This document shows, piece by piece, positions 10,916-20,194 of a stretch of 64,000 nt of DNA. Each line of letters opens with the position of its first letter. Within the stretch, counting starts at the first letter, position 1. This DNA is from Buchnera aphidicola (Hyperomyzus lactucae) (lineage in GTDB: Bacteria > Pseudomonadota > Gammaproteobacteria > Enterobacterales > Enterobacteriaceae), in assembly GCF_005081705.1 (NCBI RefSeq), contig NZ_CP034876.1, positions 511,863-575,862 of the forward strand, written 5' to 3'. The notes under the pieces were generated by a model, which was not told the origin of the DNA, did not search any database, and worked only from the letters and a program-made list of their open reading frames with translations. Made by a program: the position numbers and the translations under genes.

Positions 10916-10997
10916 TTCCGATATATTTGGCTGATTATGGATGTAATGCATGATTTTTATTCCATCTTATAGTTTTTTTAAATAATACATATCGGAA
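10916..10997 (+). promoter_or_regulatory. Inverted repeat in the lon leader
   Basis: Two perfectly complementary 9-base arms, TTCCGATAT at 10916-10924 and ATATCGGAA at 10989-10997, enclose 64 bases. A nested 5-bp pair (ATGGA at 10937, TCCAT at 10961) lies inside. The right arm ends seven bases before the conserved lon ribosome-binding stretch. It may form a long stem in the 5' untranslated region. A regulatory role is inference. Confidence 0.35.
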
Positions 10998-11004
10998 AAT
11001 TCAA

Positions 11005-11019
11005 CTAAGAGAGAGCTCT
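11005..11019 (+). promoter_or_regulatory. lon ribosome-binding region conserved with E. coli
   Basis: The 15 bases CTAAGAGAGAGCTCT immediately before the lon ATG appear, from memory, identical to the E. coli lon leader. This is striking because surrounding intergenic DNA is nearly pure A+T. The AAGAGAGAG purine run supplies the Shine-Dalgarno and confirms the start codon at 11020. Confidence 0.6.
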
Positions 11020-13356
11020 ATGAATTCTGAGCGTTCCGAACACATTACAATCCCCGTTTTGCCATTAAGAGATGTAGTCATATATCCTCATATGGTGATT
11101 CCATTATTTGTAGGTCGTAAAAAATCAATAAAATGTATTGAAACTTCCATGAATAATGATAAAAAAATTATGTTAATTGCACAAAAAGAAGCTTCTAAAG
11201 ATGAACCTATTATAAAGGATTTATTTAACATAGGAACAATTAGTTCAATTTTGCAAATGTTAAAGTTACCAGATGGTACAGTAAAAGTATTAGTAGAAGG
11301 ATTACAACGTGCACGCATTAAAAATTTAACTAATAATGGACAGCATTTTATTGGAGAAGTTGAATTAATTGTTTCACCTACTATTTTAGAAAAAGAACAA
11401 GAAGTATTAATTCGTACTACAATTAATCAGTTTGAATCTTATATTAAACTTAATAAAAAAATTCCATCAGAAATATTAAATACTCTTAATAATATTAAAA
11501 ATTCAGAAAAATTAGCAGATATTATTGCTGCTCATATGCCATTGAAATTAAATGATAAACAATCAGTTTTAGAAATAAATAATGTTAATGAAAGATTAGA
11601 ATTTTTAATGGCAATTATGGAAACTGAAATTGATTTATTACAAGTAGAAAAGAGAATTAGAAATCGTGTTAAAAAACAAATGGAAAAAAGTCAAAGAGAA
11701 TACTATTTAAATGAACAAATAAAAGCTATTCAAAAAGAACTTGGTGACATGGATGACATTCCAGACGAGAATAAAATTTTAAAAAGAAAAATTAAAGCAT
11801 CAAAAATGCCAAAAGAAGCTAAAGAAAAAACAGAATCAGAGCTTCAAAAATTAAAAATGATGTCACCAATGTCAGCAGAAGCAACAGTGGTAAGAAGCTA
11901 TATTGACTGGATGATACAAGTACCTTGGTATATTAGAACAAAGATTAAAAAAGATATTAAAAAAGCTAAAAAAATTCTTGATATTGACCATTTTGGTCTC
12001 GAAAAAGTTAAAGATAGAATCTTAGAATATTTAGCAGTACAAAGTCGACAAAAAAAAGTAAAAGGTCCTATTTTATGTTTAATTGGACCACCAGGTGTAG
12101 GAAAAACTTCATTAGGAAAATCTATTGCAAGATCTACAGGTAGAAAATATGTAAGAATGGCTTTGGGAGGAATAAGAGACGAAGCTGAAATTAGAGGTCA
12201 TAGACGTACTTATATAGGTTCTATGCCTGGAAAATTGATTCAAAAAATGGCAAAAGCTAAAGTTAAAAATCCTTTATTCTTACTAGATGAAATTGATAAA
12301 ATGTCTTGTGATATAAGAGTAGATCCAGCTTCTGCTTTACTAGAAGTATTAGATCCAGAACAGAATATCACTTTTAATGATCATTATTTAGAAGTAGATT
12401 ATGATCTTTCAGATGTTATGTTTGTCGCCACATCTAATTCTATGAACATACCTGCACCCTTGTTAGATCGTATGGAAATTATTCGTCTCTCTGGTTATAC
12501 TGAGAATGAAAAATTAAACATAGCAAAAAAATACTTATATCCGAAACAAATAGAAAGAAATGGACTTAAAGAAGATGAAGTAAAAATTACTGATTGTGCG
12601 ATAATTAGTATTATTCAATATTATACTCGTGAAGCAGGAGTTCGTAGTTTAGAACGTGAAATCTCTAAAATATGTCGTAAAGTAGTAAAAAATTTACTTT
12701 TAGATAAATCTTTAAAACATATTGAAATTAATAATAAAAATTTAAAAGTATTTTTAGGAATAAAACGTTTTGATTATGGAAGAATTAACAGTAGCAACCA
12801 AATTGGTCAAGTCATTGGATTAGCGTGGACAGAAGTAGGTGGAGAATTACTCACTATTGAAACAGCATCTGTTTCAGGAAAGGGAAAACTAACATATACA
12901 GGTTCTCTAGGTGAAGTAATGCAAGAATCTATTCAAGCAGCATTAACTGTAGTTAGATCTCAAGCAGATAAATTAGGTATAAAAAAAGATTTTCATGAAA
13001 AACATGACATTCATGTTCATGTCCCTGAAGGTGCTACACCCAAAGACGGACCTAGTGCTGGTATAGCAATGTGTACAGCTATCGTTTCATCATTAACAAA
13101 AAACTCTGTTAAATGTAATGTGGCCATGACTGGAGAAATTACCTTACGTGGACAAGTACTACCTATTGGTGGATTAAAAGAAAAATTATTAGCAGCACAT
13201 CGTGGTGGAATAAAAATAGTATTAATACCACATGAAAATAAACGTGATCTAGAAGAGATACCTCAAAATATTCTTGAAGGATTACAAATACATCCAGTAA
13301 AAAATATTACAGAAGTTTTAAACTTAGCATTAGAAAAAGCCCCATATGTTTTATAA
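11020..13356 (+). CDS. lon: Lon ATP-dependent protease
   Basis: Homo-hexameric AAA+ serine protease that degrades misfolded and regulatory proteins. The 778-residue protein starts with the LON substrate domain ([25 protein letters not shown]). A coiled middle domain follows, then Walker A GPPGVGKT at 356-363 and Walker [11 protein letters not shown]. The catalytic dyad is Ser679 in PKDGPSAG and Lys722 in GGLKEK. All positions coincide with E. coli numbering (784 residues there). A perfect hairpin follows at 13395. In E. coli hupB comes next; here ppiD follows directly. Confidence 0.98.
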   Translation: MNSERSEHITIPVLPLRDVVIYPHMVIPLFVGRKKSIKCIETSMNNDKKIMLIAQKEASKDEPIIKDLFNIGTISSILQMLKLPDGTVKVLVEGLQRARIKNLTNNGQHFIGEVELIVSPTILEKEQEVLIRTTINQFESYIKLNKKIPSEILNTLNNIKNSEKLADIIAAHMPLKLNDKQSVLEINNVNERLEFLMAIMETEIDLLQVEKRIRNRVKKQMEKSQREYYLNEQIKAIQKELGDMDDIPDENKILKRKIKASKMPKEAKEKTESELQKLKMMSPMSAEATVVRSYIDWMIQVPWYIRTKIKKDIKKAKKILDIDHFGLEKVKDRILEYLAVQSRQKKVKGPILCLIGPPGVGKTSLGKSIARSTGRKYVRMALGGIRDEAEIRGHRRTYIGSMPGKLIQKMAKAKVKNPLFLLDEIDKMSCDIRVDPASALLEVLDPEQNITFNDHYLEVDYDLSDVMFVATSNSMNIPAPLLDRMEIIRLSGYTENEKLNIAKKYLYPKQIERNGLKEDEVKITDCAIISIIQYYTREAGVRSLEREISKICRKVVKNLLLDKSLKHIEINNKNLKVFLGIKRFDYGRINSSNQIGQVIGLAWTEVGGELLTIETASVSGKGKLTYTGSLGEVMQESIQAALTVVRSQADKLGIKKDFHEKHDIHVHVPEGATPKDGPSAGIAMCTAIVSSLTKNSVKCNVAMTGEITLRGQVLPIGGLKEKLLAAHRGGIKIVLIPHENKRDLEEIPQNILEGLQIHPVKNITEVLNLALEKAPYVL

Positions 13357-13394
13357 TACAGAAAAATAATATTATACAGATAATATATAAGATT

Positions 13395-13417
13395 AGGCTG
13401 ACAAAAATTGTCAGCCT
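13395..13417 (+). terminator. Perfect hairpin after lon
   Basis: A ten-base-pair stem, AGGCTGACAA / TTGTCAGCCT, with a three-base loop lies 38 bases after the lon stop and 62 bases before ppiD. It is rich in G+C compared with its surroundings. A short T-rich stretch (TTCATATTT) follows, so it is a reasonable intrinsic terminator for lon. It may be inherited from the lost hupB gene. Confidence 0.65.
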
Positions 13418-13478
13418 TCATATTTAAAAAAATATTTTTTATTATACATAATTTTAAAATATCTAGGATCGTCATATC

Positions 13479-15347
13479 ATGACAAAATCTTCAAAAACAC
13501 GATCAAATCGCATTATAGTTAAATTGATTTTAGGGATAATCATCTTATCTTTAATTTTAAGTACTATGAATAGTTATATAAATCAAGATTCAGAAAAATA
13601 TGTAGCAACAGTTAATGGTGAAAAAATTAGTTTTAAAATGTTTAAAAATATGTATGCTCTTGAAAGAGAAAAACAAAAAAAAATATTAGGAAAAAATTTT
13701 TTTAAATTAAGTCATAATGAACATTTCATGAAAGAAATGTATAATTATACTTTATCCCAGTTAATTAACAATGTTCTTTTAGAACAATATACAAAAAAAA
13801 TGCAGTTATACACAAATGATGATGAAATAAAAAAAATTATATTGCATTCTTCTTTATTTCAAATACACAAAAAATTTAACAAAGAAAAATATTTCAATTA
13901 TCTTGCATCTATAAATTTAAGCAATAATGAATATATTGACATTATTAAAACCAAAATAAATACTGAAAATTTAATACATGCCATTTCTAGTAGTAATTTC
14001 ATTTTAAAAAATGAACAAAAAAATATTTTACAATTATTATCTCAAAAAAGAATATTTAAAAAATCAATTGTTGAAATTGGTCCGGAAATTTACAAACAAC
14101 ATGTAACTGATACGGAAGCGAAAAATTACTTTTCCCAAAATAAAAATAATTTTTACATCCCAGAAAAATTTAAAATAAGTTTTATTCAATTAAAGTCGGA
14201 TAATTTTAAAACAAAATGTAATAAACAAGAAATTCATGATTGGTATCTAAAAAATATTAAAAAATACTTCACAAAAGAAAAAAGAAAATACAGTATTATT
14301 CAACTTAAAGATAAAAATAAAGCATTATTAATATTATCTAAATTGCATAATAAACCAGAAGATTTTTCAAAAATAGCTAAAGAAAATTCAACAGATCCTA
14401 TTTCATCTAAAAACAGTGGAAATATTGGATGGATACCAATTAATTTAATACCAACTGAAATTAAAAATGCTAATTTAAATAATAAAAATGAAATATCTAA
14501 TCTTATTCCATTTCATAATGAATTTTTAATTGTGAAATTAGATGAAATAATACCTAAAAAACAAAAAAAAATAAATGAAGTATATGATGTCATTAGAGAA
14601 GAAATAAAACATAAAAAATCGTTTGATTTGTATCATAAATTACAAAATAAAATATCTAATATTATTCAAACAAAAAAAAATAAATTTGATTTTATTCTTA
14701 AAGAAATAAATATGTCTGCTAAAGAAACTGATTGGTTTGATAAATATTCCATTCCCCAAACACTAGATATTCCTATATTAAAAAAGATAATTTTTGATAA
14801 AAAACAATTTAAAACAAATAAAACACTAAAATCGCACTCACATTTTATTATTTTAAAAAATAATCAATCATTTTTGATTAATGTGAAGGATTTTAAAAAT
14901 AAAAAAATGCAAATTTTTCAAAATGTCAAAAGTCATATTATTCATAAGTTAAAGATTATAAAAGCAATTAAAGCAACAAAACGAAAATCAGAAAAAATTA
15001 TTACCGAATTAAAAAAAGGAAATAAAAATTTATTTGAACAATCAAATCTTAGTTTTAATAATTCTGAAATAATATCTCGTTATAGTAATAATCCTATTAC
15101 ATCGCTAATTTTTTCTTTACCACATCCACGAAAAGATAGAAAAATATACACTTTATATCAAGATGAAAATAAAAATTTTATAATTATATCGCTTGAAAAA
15201 ATTTATAATAACAGTTTTTCTGAAGACGAAAAAAAAATTATCATAAAATATTTAGAAAGAAATAATACTGAAATAATTTTTAATGCTATTCTTAAAAATC
15301 TTCATGATACATCAATAATTACATATGAGAAAATAGAAAAAATATAA
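13479..15347 (+). CDS. ppiD: Periplasmic folding factor PpiD
   Basis: Inner-membrane anchored, periplasm-facing SurA-like chaperone that works near the Sec translocon exit. The 622-residue protein (E. coli about 623) has a cytosolic basic start, one TM helix (VKLILGIIILSLILSTM, about residues 14-30) and a SurA_N-like helical domain beginning YVATVNGEKISFKMF. A parvulin domain around residues 265-360 keeps the NSGNIGWIP motif. The remainder is strongly lysine/asparagine-rich and diverged, so isomerase activity is uncertain, as it is in E. coli PpiD. A strong convergent hairpin separates it from queC. Confidence 0.93.
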   Translation: MTKSSKTRSNRIIVKLILGIIILSLILSTMNSYINQDSEKYVATVNGEKISFKMFKNMYALEREKQKKILGKNFFKLSHNEHFMKEMYNYTLSQLINNVLLEQYTKKMQLYTNDDEIKKIILHSSLFQIHKKFNKEKYFNYLASINLSNNEYIDIIKTKINTENLIHAISSSNFILKNEQKNILQLLSQKRIFKKSIVEIGPEIYKQHVTDTEAKNYFSQNKNNFYIPEKFKISFIQLKSDNFKTKCNKQEIHDWYLKNIKKYFTKEKRKYSIIQLKDKNKALLILSKLHNKPEDFSKIAKENSTDPISSKNSGNIGWIPINLIPTEIKNANLNNKNEISNLIPFHNEFLIVKLDEIIPKKQKKINEVYDVIREEIKHKKSFDLYHKLQNKISNIIQTKKNKFDFILKEINMSAKETDWFDKYSIPQTLDIPILKKIIFDKKQFKTNKTLKSHSHFIILKNNQSFLINVKDFKNKKMQIFQNVKSHIIHKLKIIKAIKATKRKSEKIITELKKGNKNLFEQSNLSFNNSEIISRYSNNPITSLIFSLPHPRKDRKIYTLYQDENKNFIIISLEKIYNNSFSEDEKKIIIKYLERNNTEIIFNAILKNLHDTSIITYEKIEKI

Positions 15348-15416
15348 AAAACTTAAAAAAGTTATTCGATATAAATATCTTTATATACGAATAACTTTGT
15401 ATACAGTTAAGTTTTT
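15346..15416. terminator. Large bidirectional hairpin between ppiD and queC
   Basis: Nested inverted repeats lie between two convergent genes. The central arms AAAGTTATTCG (15358-15368) and CGAATAACTTT (15388-15398) form an 11-bp perfect stem, with further A/T pairs inside. The outer arms AAAAACTTAA and TTAAGTTTTT also pair. Runs of A and T on both sides make it suitable to stop transcription in both directions. Confidence 0.7.
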
Positions 15417-15431
15417 ATTTAAAAAAATACA

Positions 15432-16127
15432 TTACAATAAATTCATTTTCATCTTAATACTATTCATATAATAAGAACGATTTAATTGCCATGTATCAAA
15501 TCCTCTTTTTCTAAGAATACATGCTTGACATTTACGACAACCTCTTCCTGGGATACCATTATAACAAGTAACAGTATCATTTAAAATGATATCGGTAGAA
15601 TTCCAATAATCTGATAAAGCCCATATTTCAGATTTATTGAGATTCATTAAAGGTGTTTTAAAAAAAATATTACAATTCATGCCTATTTTAACGGTATTAT
15701 TCATTAATTTAATAAATTCATATCTACAATCAGGATAACCAGAAAAATCAATTTCATTAACACCCAAAACTATTGAAGTAATTTTATGATTATAAGCATA
15801 CATAGAAGATAATGTTAAAAATAAAATATTACGACCAGGAACAAACGTGCTTGGTAAAGAATTATCTAATGGATGACTACTATTAATTAAAAGTTTGTTT
15901 TCAGTCAAGCTGCTAATAGATATATCTTTTAAATACTTAATATCTAAAACTATATGATTTTTAATACCCAGTTTTTTCGATATAACAAGAGCAGAATTAA
16001 TCTCAGATTTATGTAATTGATTATAATCAAAAGTTATACAATGAACTTCTTTATATATATGCGTATAATGTATTAAACAAGTTGTTGAATCTTGTCCGCC
16101 GCTAAAAATTACTAATGCTTTTTTCAT
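15432..16127 (-). CDS. queC: 7-cyano-7-deazaguanine (preQ0) synthase
   Basis: ATP-dependent enzyme that converts 7-carboxy-7-deazaguanine to preQ0, a precursor of queuosine in GUN-decoding tRNAs. The 231-residue protein has the PP-loop SGGQDST at 9-15 and the zinc-binding cysteines C188, C197, C200 and C203 in CYNGIPGRGCRKCQAC, at the same positions as E. coli. The frame is open 16 codons further upstream, but the ATG at 16125-16127 gives the family N-terminus MKKALVIFSGGQDST. It is convergent with ppiD and divergent from mdlA. No other queuosine gene is present in the window. Confidence 0.96.
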   Translation of the reverse strand: MKKALVIFSGGQDSTTCLIHYTHIYKEVHCITFDYNQLHKSEINSALVISKKLGIKNHIVLDIKYLKDISISSLTENKLLINSSHPLDNSLPSTFVPGRNILFLTLSSMYAYNHKITSIVLGVNEIDFSGYPDCRYEFIKLMNNTVKIGMNCNIFFKTPLMNLNKSEIWALSDYWNSTDIILNDTVTCYNGIPGRGCRKCQACILRKRGFDTWQLNRSYYMNSIKMKMNLL

Positions 16128-16268
16128 TTTGTTATAAATTATAATTTTGTAAAAGTATAGTCTTCTAAAAAACACACAAAATATTATATCAATAATATTT
16201 CAATTAAAAAAATATTGAAAAATTAATTTTTAGATGGAATACAAATAAAAATATTTTGTAAATAAACA

Positions 16269-16288
16269 TTTTATGTTAGCACATAAAA
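16269..16288. repeat. Short perfect inverted repeat between queC and mdlA
   Basis: TTTTATGT (16269-16276) and ACATAAAA (16281-16288) pair around a TAGC loop in the 240-base divergent region. It could be an operator or leader hairpin; A+T-rich hairpins of this size also occur by chance. No function is claimed. Confidence 0.3.
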
Positions 16289-16367
16289 CGAAATTATTTT
16301 TATTAAAAATTTTATGAACTATAATTTTAAAAAATATTTATAAACATTTAACCCTTAGGATCCTGTT

Positions 16368-18113
16368 GTGAAATTGTTTAATCAATTAAGATGGTTTTTT
16401 ATAAGAGAATGGAAAAGATATTTAGGAGCAATTGTATTATTAATAATAATTGCTATTCTACAACTTTTTCCACCTAAAATAGTTGGTATTCTAATAGATT
16501 TAATTATAAAAAAAAATATGCATGGTTTACAAATATTACCTTGGATTGCTATCATTCTTTTAGTGGCTTGTACTGTATATATACTACGTTACTTATGGAG
16601 AGTACTATTATTTGGTGCTTCTTATCAATTAGCGACAGAATTAAGAGTAAAATTTTATTCTTATCTGAGCGAACAAAGTCAAGTATTTTTTTTAAAAAAT
16701 AGAACCGGAGATTTGATAGCTAGAGCGACAAATGATGTTGATCGTATAGTTTTCGCTGCAGGAGAAGGTGTTTTAACACTCGTAGACTCATTAGTTATGG
16801 GTTTTTCTGTTCTAATAGTCATGAGTACTCAGATTAGTTTTTTGTTAACAATAATTTCTTTAATACCCATGCCTATTATGGCTATTTTAATTAAAAAATA
16901 TGGGAAAGAACTTCATGAAACTTTTCGTTATGCTCAAAAATCTTTTTCTTTATTAAATAATCAAACACAAGAAATATTAACTAGTATTCGAATGATTAGA
17001 GCATTTGGATCGGAAAAAACTCAATTAAAAAAATTTAATACAATTGCCACTGATGCAGGAAAAAAAAATATGGAGGTAGCAAAAATAGATGCACGGTTTG
17101 ATCCTGTAATTTATTTATCAGTAGCTTTTTCTAATTTATTATGTGTTATGGGAGGGGGGTTCTTAGTATGGAATAATCAAATTACTATAGGACAACTAAC
17201 TAGTTTTATCATGTATCTTGGATTAATGATTTGGCCAATGTTAGCATTAGCATGGATGTTTAATATAGTTGAAAGAGGAAGTGCAGCTTGGGATCGAATA
17301 TATGCAATTATTAATAAAGAACTATGCATTAAAGATGGCAATAAAACTGTCCCACCGTATTCTGGTTTACTGAGTATTAATATTAAAAATTTTTTTTATC
17401 CTGACAATACAATTGCATCTTTAAAAGATATACACATAATTCTAGAACCAGGGAATACTCTAGGTATTTGTGGTCCTACAGGATCTGGAAAAAGCACTTT
17501 ACTAAAGCTTATTCAAAGACAATTTAACTTTAACAAAAAAGATATAACATATCATTCTTTATCATTATTAGATTTAAAAATTGATACTTGGAGAAGCAAA
17601 ATTGCTGTTGTAAATCAAACTTCTTTTTTATTCTCAGAAAGTATAGCTAATAATATTAGTTTAGGTAAACCTAATGCATCTCAAGAAGAAATAGAAGAAG
17701 TAGCTAAGTTAGCTGATATACACAAAGATATCATTTATTTACCAAAAGGATATAAAACTCAAGTAGGAGAACGTGGAGTAATGTTATCGGGTGGTCAAAA
17801 ACAGCGCATTTCTATAGCACGTGCTTTATTATTAAATGCAGAAATACTAATATTAGATGATGCACTTTCTGCTGTTGATAGTCAAACAGAAAATATTATT
17901 TTGAAAAATATTAATCAATGGAAAAAAAATGGACATTCTTTAATTATTACTGCACATCGTTTATCTGCATTAATTGATTCAGACGAAATTATAGTAATAA
18001 AAAATGGTTTGATTATACAAAGAGGAAATCATTCCAAGTTAATTACAGAAGAAAATTGGTATAAATCAATGTATTGTTATCAACAATTAGCAGTAGAACT
18101 TGAGGACAATTAA
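16368..18113 (+). CDS. mdlA: ABC exporter half-transporter MdlA
   Basis: Membrane-spanning ABC half-transporter, expected to pair with MdlB as a heterodimeric exporter of unknown substrate. Of its 581 residues, the first ~310 form six TM helices. The nucleotide-binding domain follows: Walker A GPTGSGKS at 369-376, Q-loop [12 protein letters not shown], signature LSGGQKQ from 473, and Walker B ending ILILDDA with Asp497-Asp498. The usual catalytic Glu is Asp here, as in E. coli MdlA, so this site is probably the degenerate one. The start is GTG, with AGGA seven bases upstream. mdlB follows 23 bases later. Confidence 0.95.
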   Translation: MKLFNQLRWFFIREWKRYLGAIVLLIIIAILQLFPPKIVGILIDLIIKKNMHGLQILPWIAIILLVACTVYILRYLWRVLLFGASYQLATELRVKFYSYLSEQSQVFFLKNRTGDLIARATNDVDRIVFAAGEGVLTLVDSLVMGFSVLIVMSTQISFLLTIISLIPMPIMAILIKKYGKELHETFRYAQKSFSLLNNQTQEILTSIRMIRAFGSEKTQLKKFNTIATDAGKKNMEVAKIDARFDPVIYLSVAFSNLLCVMGGGFLVWNNQITIGQLTSFIMYLGLMIWPMLALAWMFNIVERGSAAWDRIYAIINKELCIKDGNKTVPPYSGLLSINIKNFFYPDNTIASLKDIHIILEPGNTLGICGPTGSGKSTLLKLIQRQFNFNKKDITYHSLSLLDLKIDTWRSKIAVVNQTSFLFSESIANNISLGKPNASQEEIEEVAKLADIHKDIIYLPKGYKTQVGERGVMLSGGQKQRISIARALLLNAEILILDDALSAVDSQTENIILKNINQWKKNGHSLIITAHRLSALIDSDEIIVIKNGLIIQRGNHSKLITEENWYKSMYCYQQLAVELEDN

Positions 18114-18136
18114 AAAATAGGTGAAAAATTTATAAC

Positions 18137-19882
18137 ATGAATCATTTAATTGAGTTTTGGCCAATTTTAAAACGCTTGATACTTTACATAAAACCTTACA
18201 AAAAAAAATTAATTGTAGCATTCATTTTTCTTTTAGGTGGGTCAATATCAGAAGTTTTAGGACCTATTTTAATAAGTTATTTTATTAACAATATTCTATC
18301 TAAGCATGCATTACATTTAAAAATAATATTTATAATTATAATATTATATATAATTTTACAAATATTATCAGTTTTTTTTAATTACTTTCAAAGTATTCTG
18401 TTTAATAAAATTGCAGTACGCATAATTAACACATTACGTCAAGATGTTATGAACGCCGCATTGCAACAACCTATTAGTGAATTCGATTCTCAACCTATTG
18501 GGCAAATGATTTCCAAGGTAACGAACGATACTGAAGTAGTTAAAGAATTATATGATACTGTTGGACCAACATTATTTCGAAGTGTAATATTAATTTTTAT
18601 TATACTATGTGCTATGTTTACTCTTGAATGGCGTATGGCAATAATAGCATTACTTATTTTACCATTAGTTCTAACAATTATGTTTATATATCAGTATTAC
18701 AGTACTCCACTTTTAAGAAAAGTAAGATATCATTTAGCTGATATTAATAATAAATTTAATGAAACTATTAATGGAATGAATGTGATTCAACAGTTTCGTC
18801 AACAAAAAAGATTTAAAAAAAATATTAAAAAAAGTAGTGATTTACACTATTTAGCACGGATGAAAATATTACGATTAGACGGTTTTTTATTAAGACCACT
18901 ACTTAGTTTGTTATCCGCTTTAATACTATCTAATTTTATTTTTTTATTTAGTTGTTTTCCTATTGAAGCATTTGAAGTAGGCATATTATATGCATTTATT
19001 ACTTATCTTGGAAGACTCAATGAACCTTTAATTGCTATTACTATTCAACAAGCAATACTACAACAATCTATTGTTGCAGGAGAAAGAATATTCTCACTTA
19101 TAGATTCTCCGAAACAAAAATATGGAAAAAATAAAAATATATTTACAAGTGGTAAGATCAATATTAAAAATATCAGTTTTCACTATAAAAACTCCCCTAA
19201 AAATATTTTAGAAAATATTAATATTAATATGCCATCTAAAAGTTTTATTGCATTGGTAGGACATACTGGAAGCGGAAAAAGCACTTTAGCAAGCTTATTA
19301 ATGGGATACTATCCTGTAACGCAGGGTAAAATATATCTAGACAATAAATCTATTGATTCAATAAGTCATTCCGTTTTAAGAAAAAACATATTAATGGTAC
19401 AACAAGATCCAATTATTCTTTCAGATACTGTTTTGTCTAATATCACACTGGGAAGAAAAATATCTGAAGAGAAAGTGTGGGAAATATTAGATACAGTTTG
19501 TCTTTCATCTTTAGTAAAATCTATGCCCAAAGGAATTTATTCTCTATTAGGAGAAGAAGGTAGCAATTTATCTGTAGGTCAAAAACAATTACTAGCTATT
19601 GCTAGAATACTAGTTTCTCGTCCCAAAATACTTATATTAGATGAAGCCACTGCTAATATTGATTCTGGTACAGAACAATTAATTCAAAAAACATTGTTAT
19701 CTATACGAAAAAATTCTACTTTAGTAGTAATCGCGCATAGACTTTCTACTATTGTCGAAGCAGATTTAATTGTAGTTTTAAAAAAAGGAAAGATTGTTGA
19801 GTTTGGAAAACATAAGAAATTATTGGATAGTAAAAGTTACTATTGGAAGATGTATAAATTTCAATTATCTAAAAAACTTTAG
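18137..19882 (+). CDS. mdlB: ABC exporter half-transporter MdlB
   Basis: Partner of MdlA, an inner-membrane exporter half with six TM helices and a C-terminal ATPase domain. Walker A GHTGSGKS starts at residue 375. The signature is LSVGQKQ from 478, not LSGGQ. Walker B ILILDEATANID has Asp502-Glu503, so this half carries the catalytic glutamate. In a heterodimer the competent site would use MdlB Walker motifs with the MdlA LSGGQ; the other site would be degenerate. The last codons (Lys-Lys-Leu-stop) overlap the U-tract of the oppositely oriented ffs gene. Confidence 0.95.
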   Translation: MNHLIEFWPILKRLILYIKPYKKKLIVAFIFLLGGSISEVLGPILISYFINNILSKHALHLKIIFIIIILYIILQILSVFFNYFQSILFNKIAVRIINTLRQDVMNAALQQPISEFDSQPIGQMISKVTNDTEVVKELYDTVGPTLFRSVILIFIILCAMFTLEWRMAIIALLILPLVLTIMFIYQYYSTPLLRKVRYHLADINNKFNETINGMNVIQQFRQQKRFKKNIKKSSDLHYLARMKILRLDGFLLRPLLSLLSALILSNFIFLFSCFPIEAFEVGILYAFITYLGRLNEPLIAITIQQAILQQSIVAGERIFSLIDSPKQKYGKNKNIFTSGKINIKNISFHYKNSPKNILENININMPSKSFIALVGHTGSGKSTLASLLMGYYPVTQGKIYLDNKSIDSISHSVLRKNILMVQQDPIILSDTVLSNITLGRKISEEKVWEILDTVCLSSLVKSMPKGIYSLLGEEGSNLSVGQKQLLAIARILVSRPKILILDEATANIDSGTEQLIQKTLLSIRKNSTLVVIAHRLSTIVEADLIVVLKKGKIVEFGKHKKLLDSKSYYWKMYKFQLSKKL

Positions 19883-19898
19883 AAGTTTCTGTTAGCTT
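19871..19898 (-). terminator. Intrinsic terminator of ffs inside the mdlB 3' end
   Basis: On the minus strand the closing stem of the 4.5S RNA is followed within about 10 bases by six T residues (complement of 19871-19876). Those bases also encode the two final lysines of MdlB. Hairpin plus T-run is the standard intrinsic terminator form. Confidence 0.5.
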
Positions 19899-19990
19899 TA
19901 TCAGAACACCTGTATTAACTGATTTGGCTGCTTTCTTCCGAATCTGACCAAGTATTCAATATTACAGTGTTTGGAGCTAACAGAAAACTT
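19883..19990 (-). ncRNA. ffs: 4.5S RNA of the signal recognition particle
   Basis: Read on the minus strand, this ~108-base stretch has the universal SRP domain IV hairpin: GGTCAGATTC, GGAA tetraloop, then GAAAGCAGCC (complement of about 19925-19949). Its ends pair as a long stem, GTTTTCTGTTAGCT with AGCTAACAGAAAC. The RNA binds Ffh and targets nascent membrane proteins to SecY, which is also in the window. It lies on the strand opposite to mdlB and dnaX, and its 3' end abuts the mdlB stop codon. End points are approximate to a few bases. Confidence 0.93.
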
Positions 19991-20003
19991 TGTTTATAAT
20001 TAG

Positions 20004-20009
20004 ATTATA
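20004..20009 (-). promoter_or_regulatory. Candidate -10 box for ffs
   Basis: A perfect TATAAT on the minus strand lies about 14 bases before the 5' end of the 4.5S RNA. No good -35 hexamer is seen at 16-18 bases. Placement relative to a stable-RNA gene is the main support. Confidence 0.4.
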
Positions 20010-20194
20010 CACACATATAAAAAAAGTATATATTTCAATTATATCATTTATTCTATAGATAAAATTTTAAATTTACAACTAATATTTTTATATATTAGAT
20101 ATTTTTAAAAAAAGCATACAATCTCAATGAGATCACTTTTATAATACAATTAATATTGATAGGATATTCTTTTCACAAATACTATAAAAACTCT

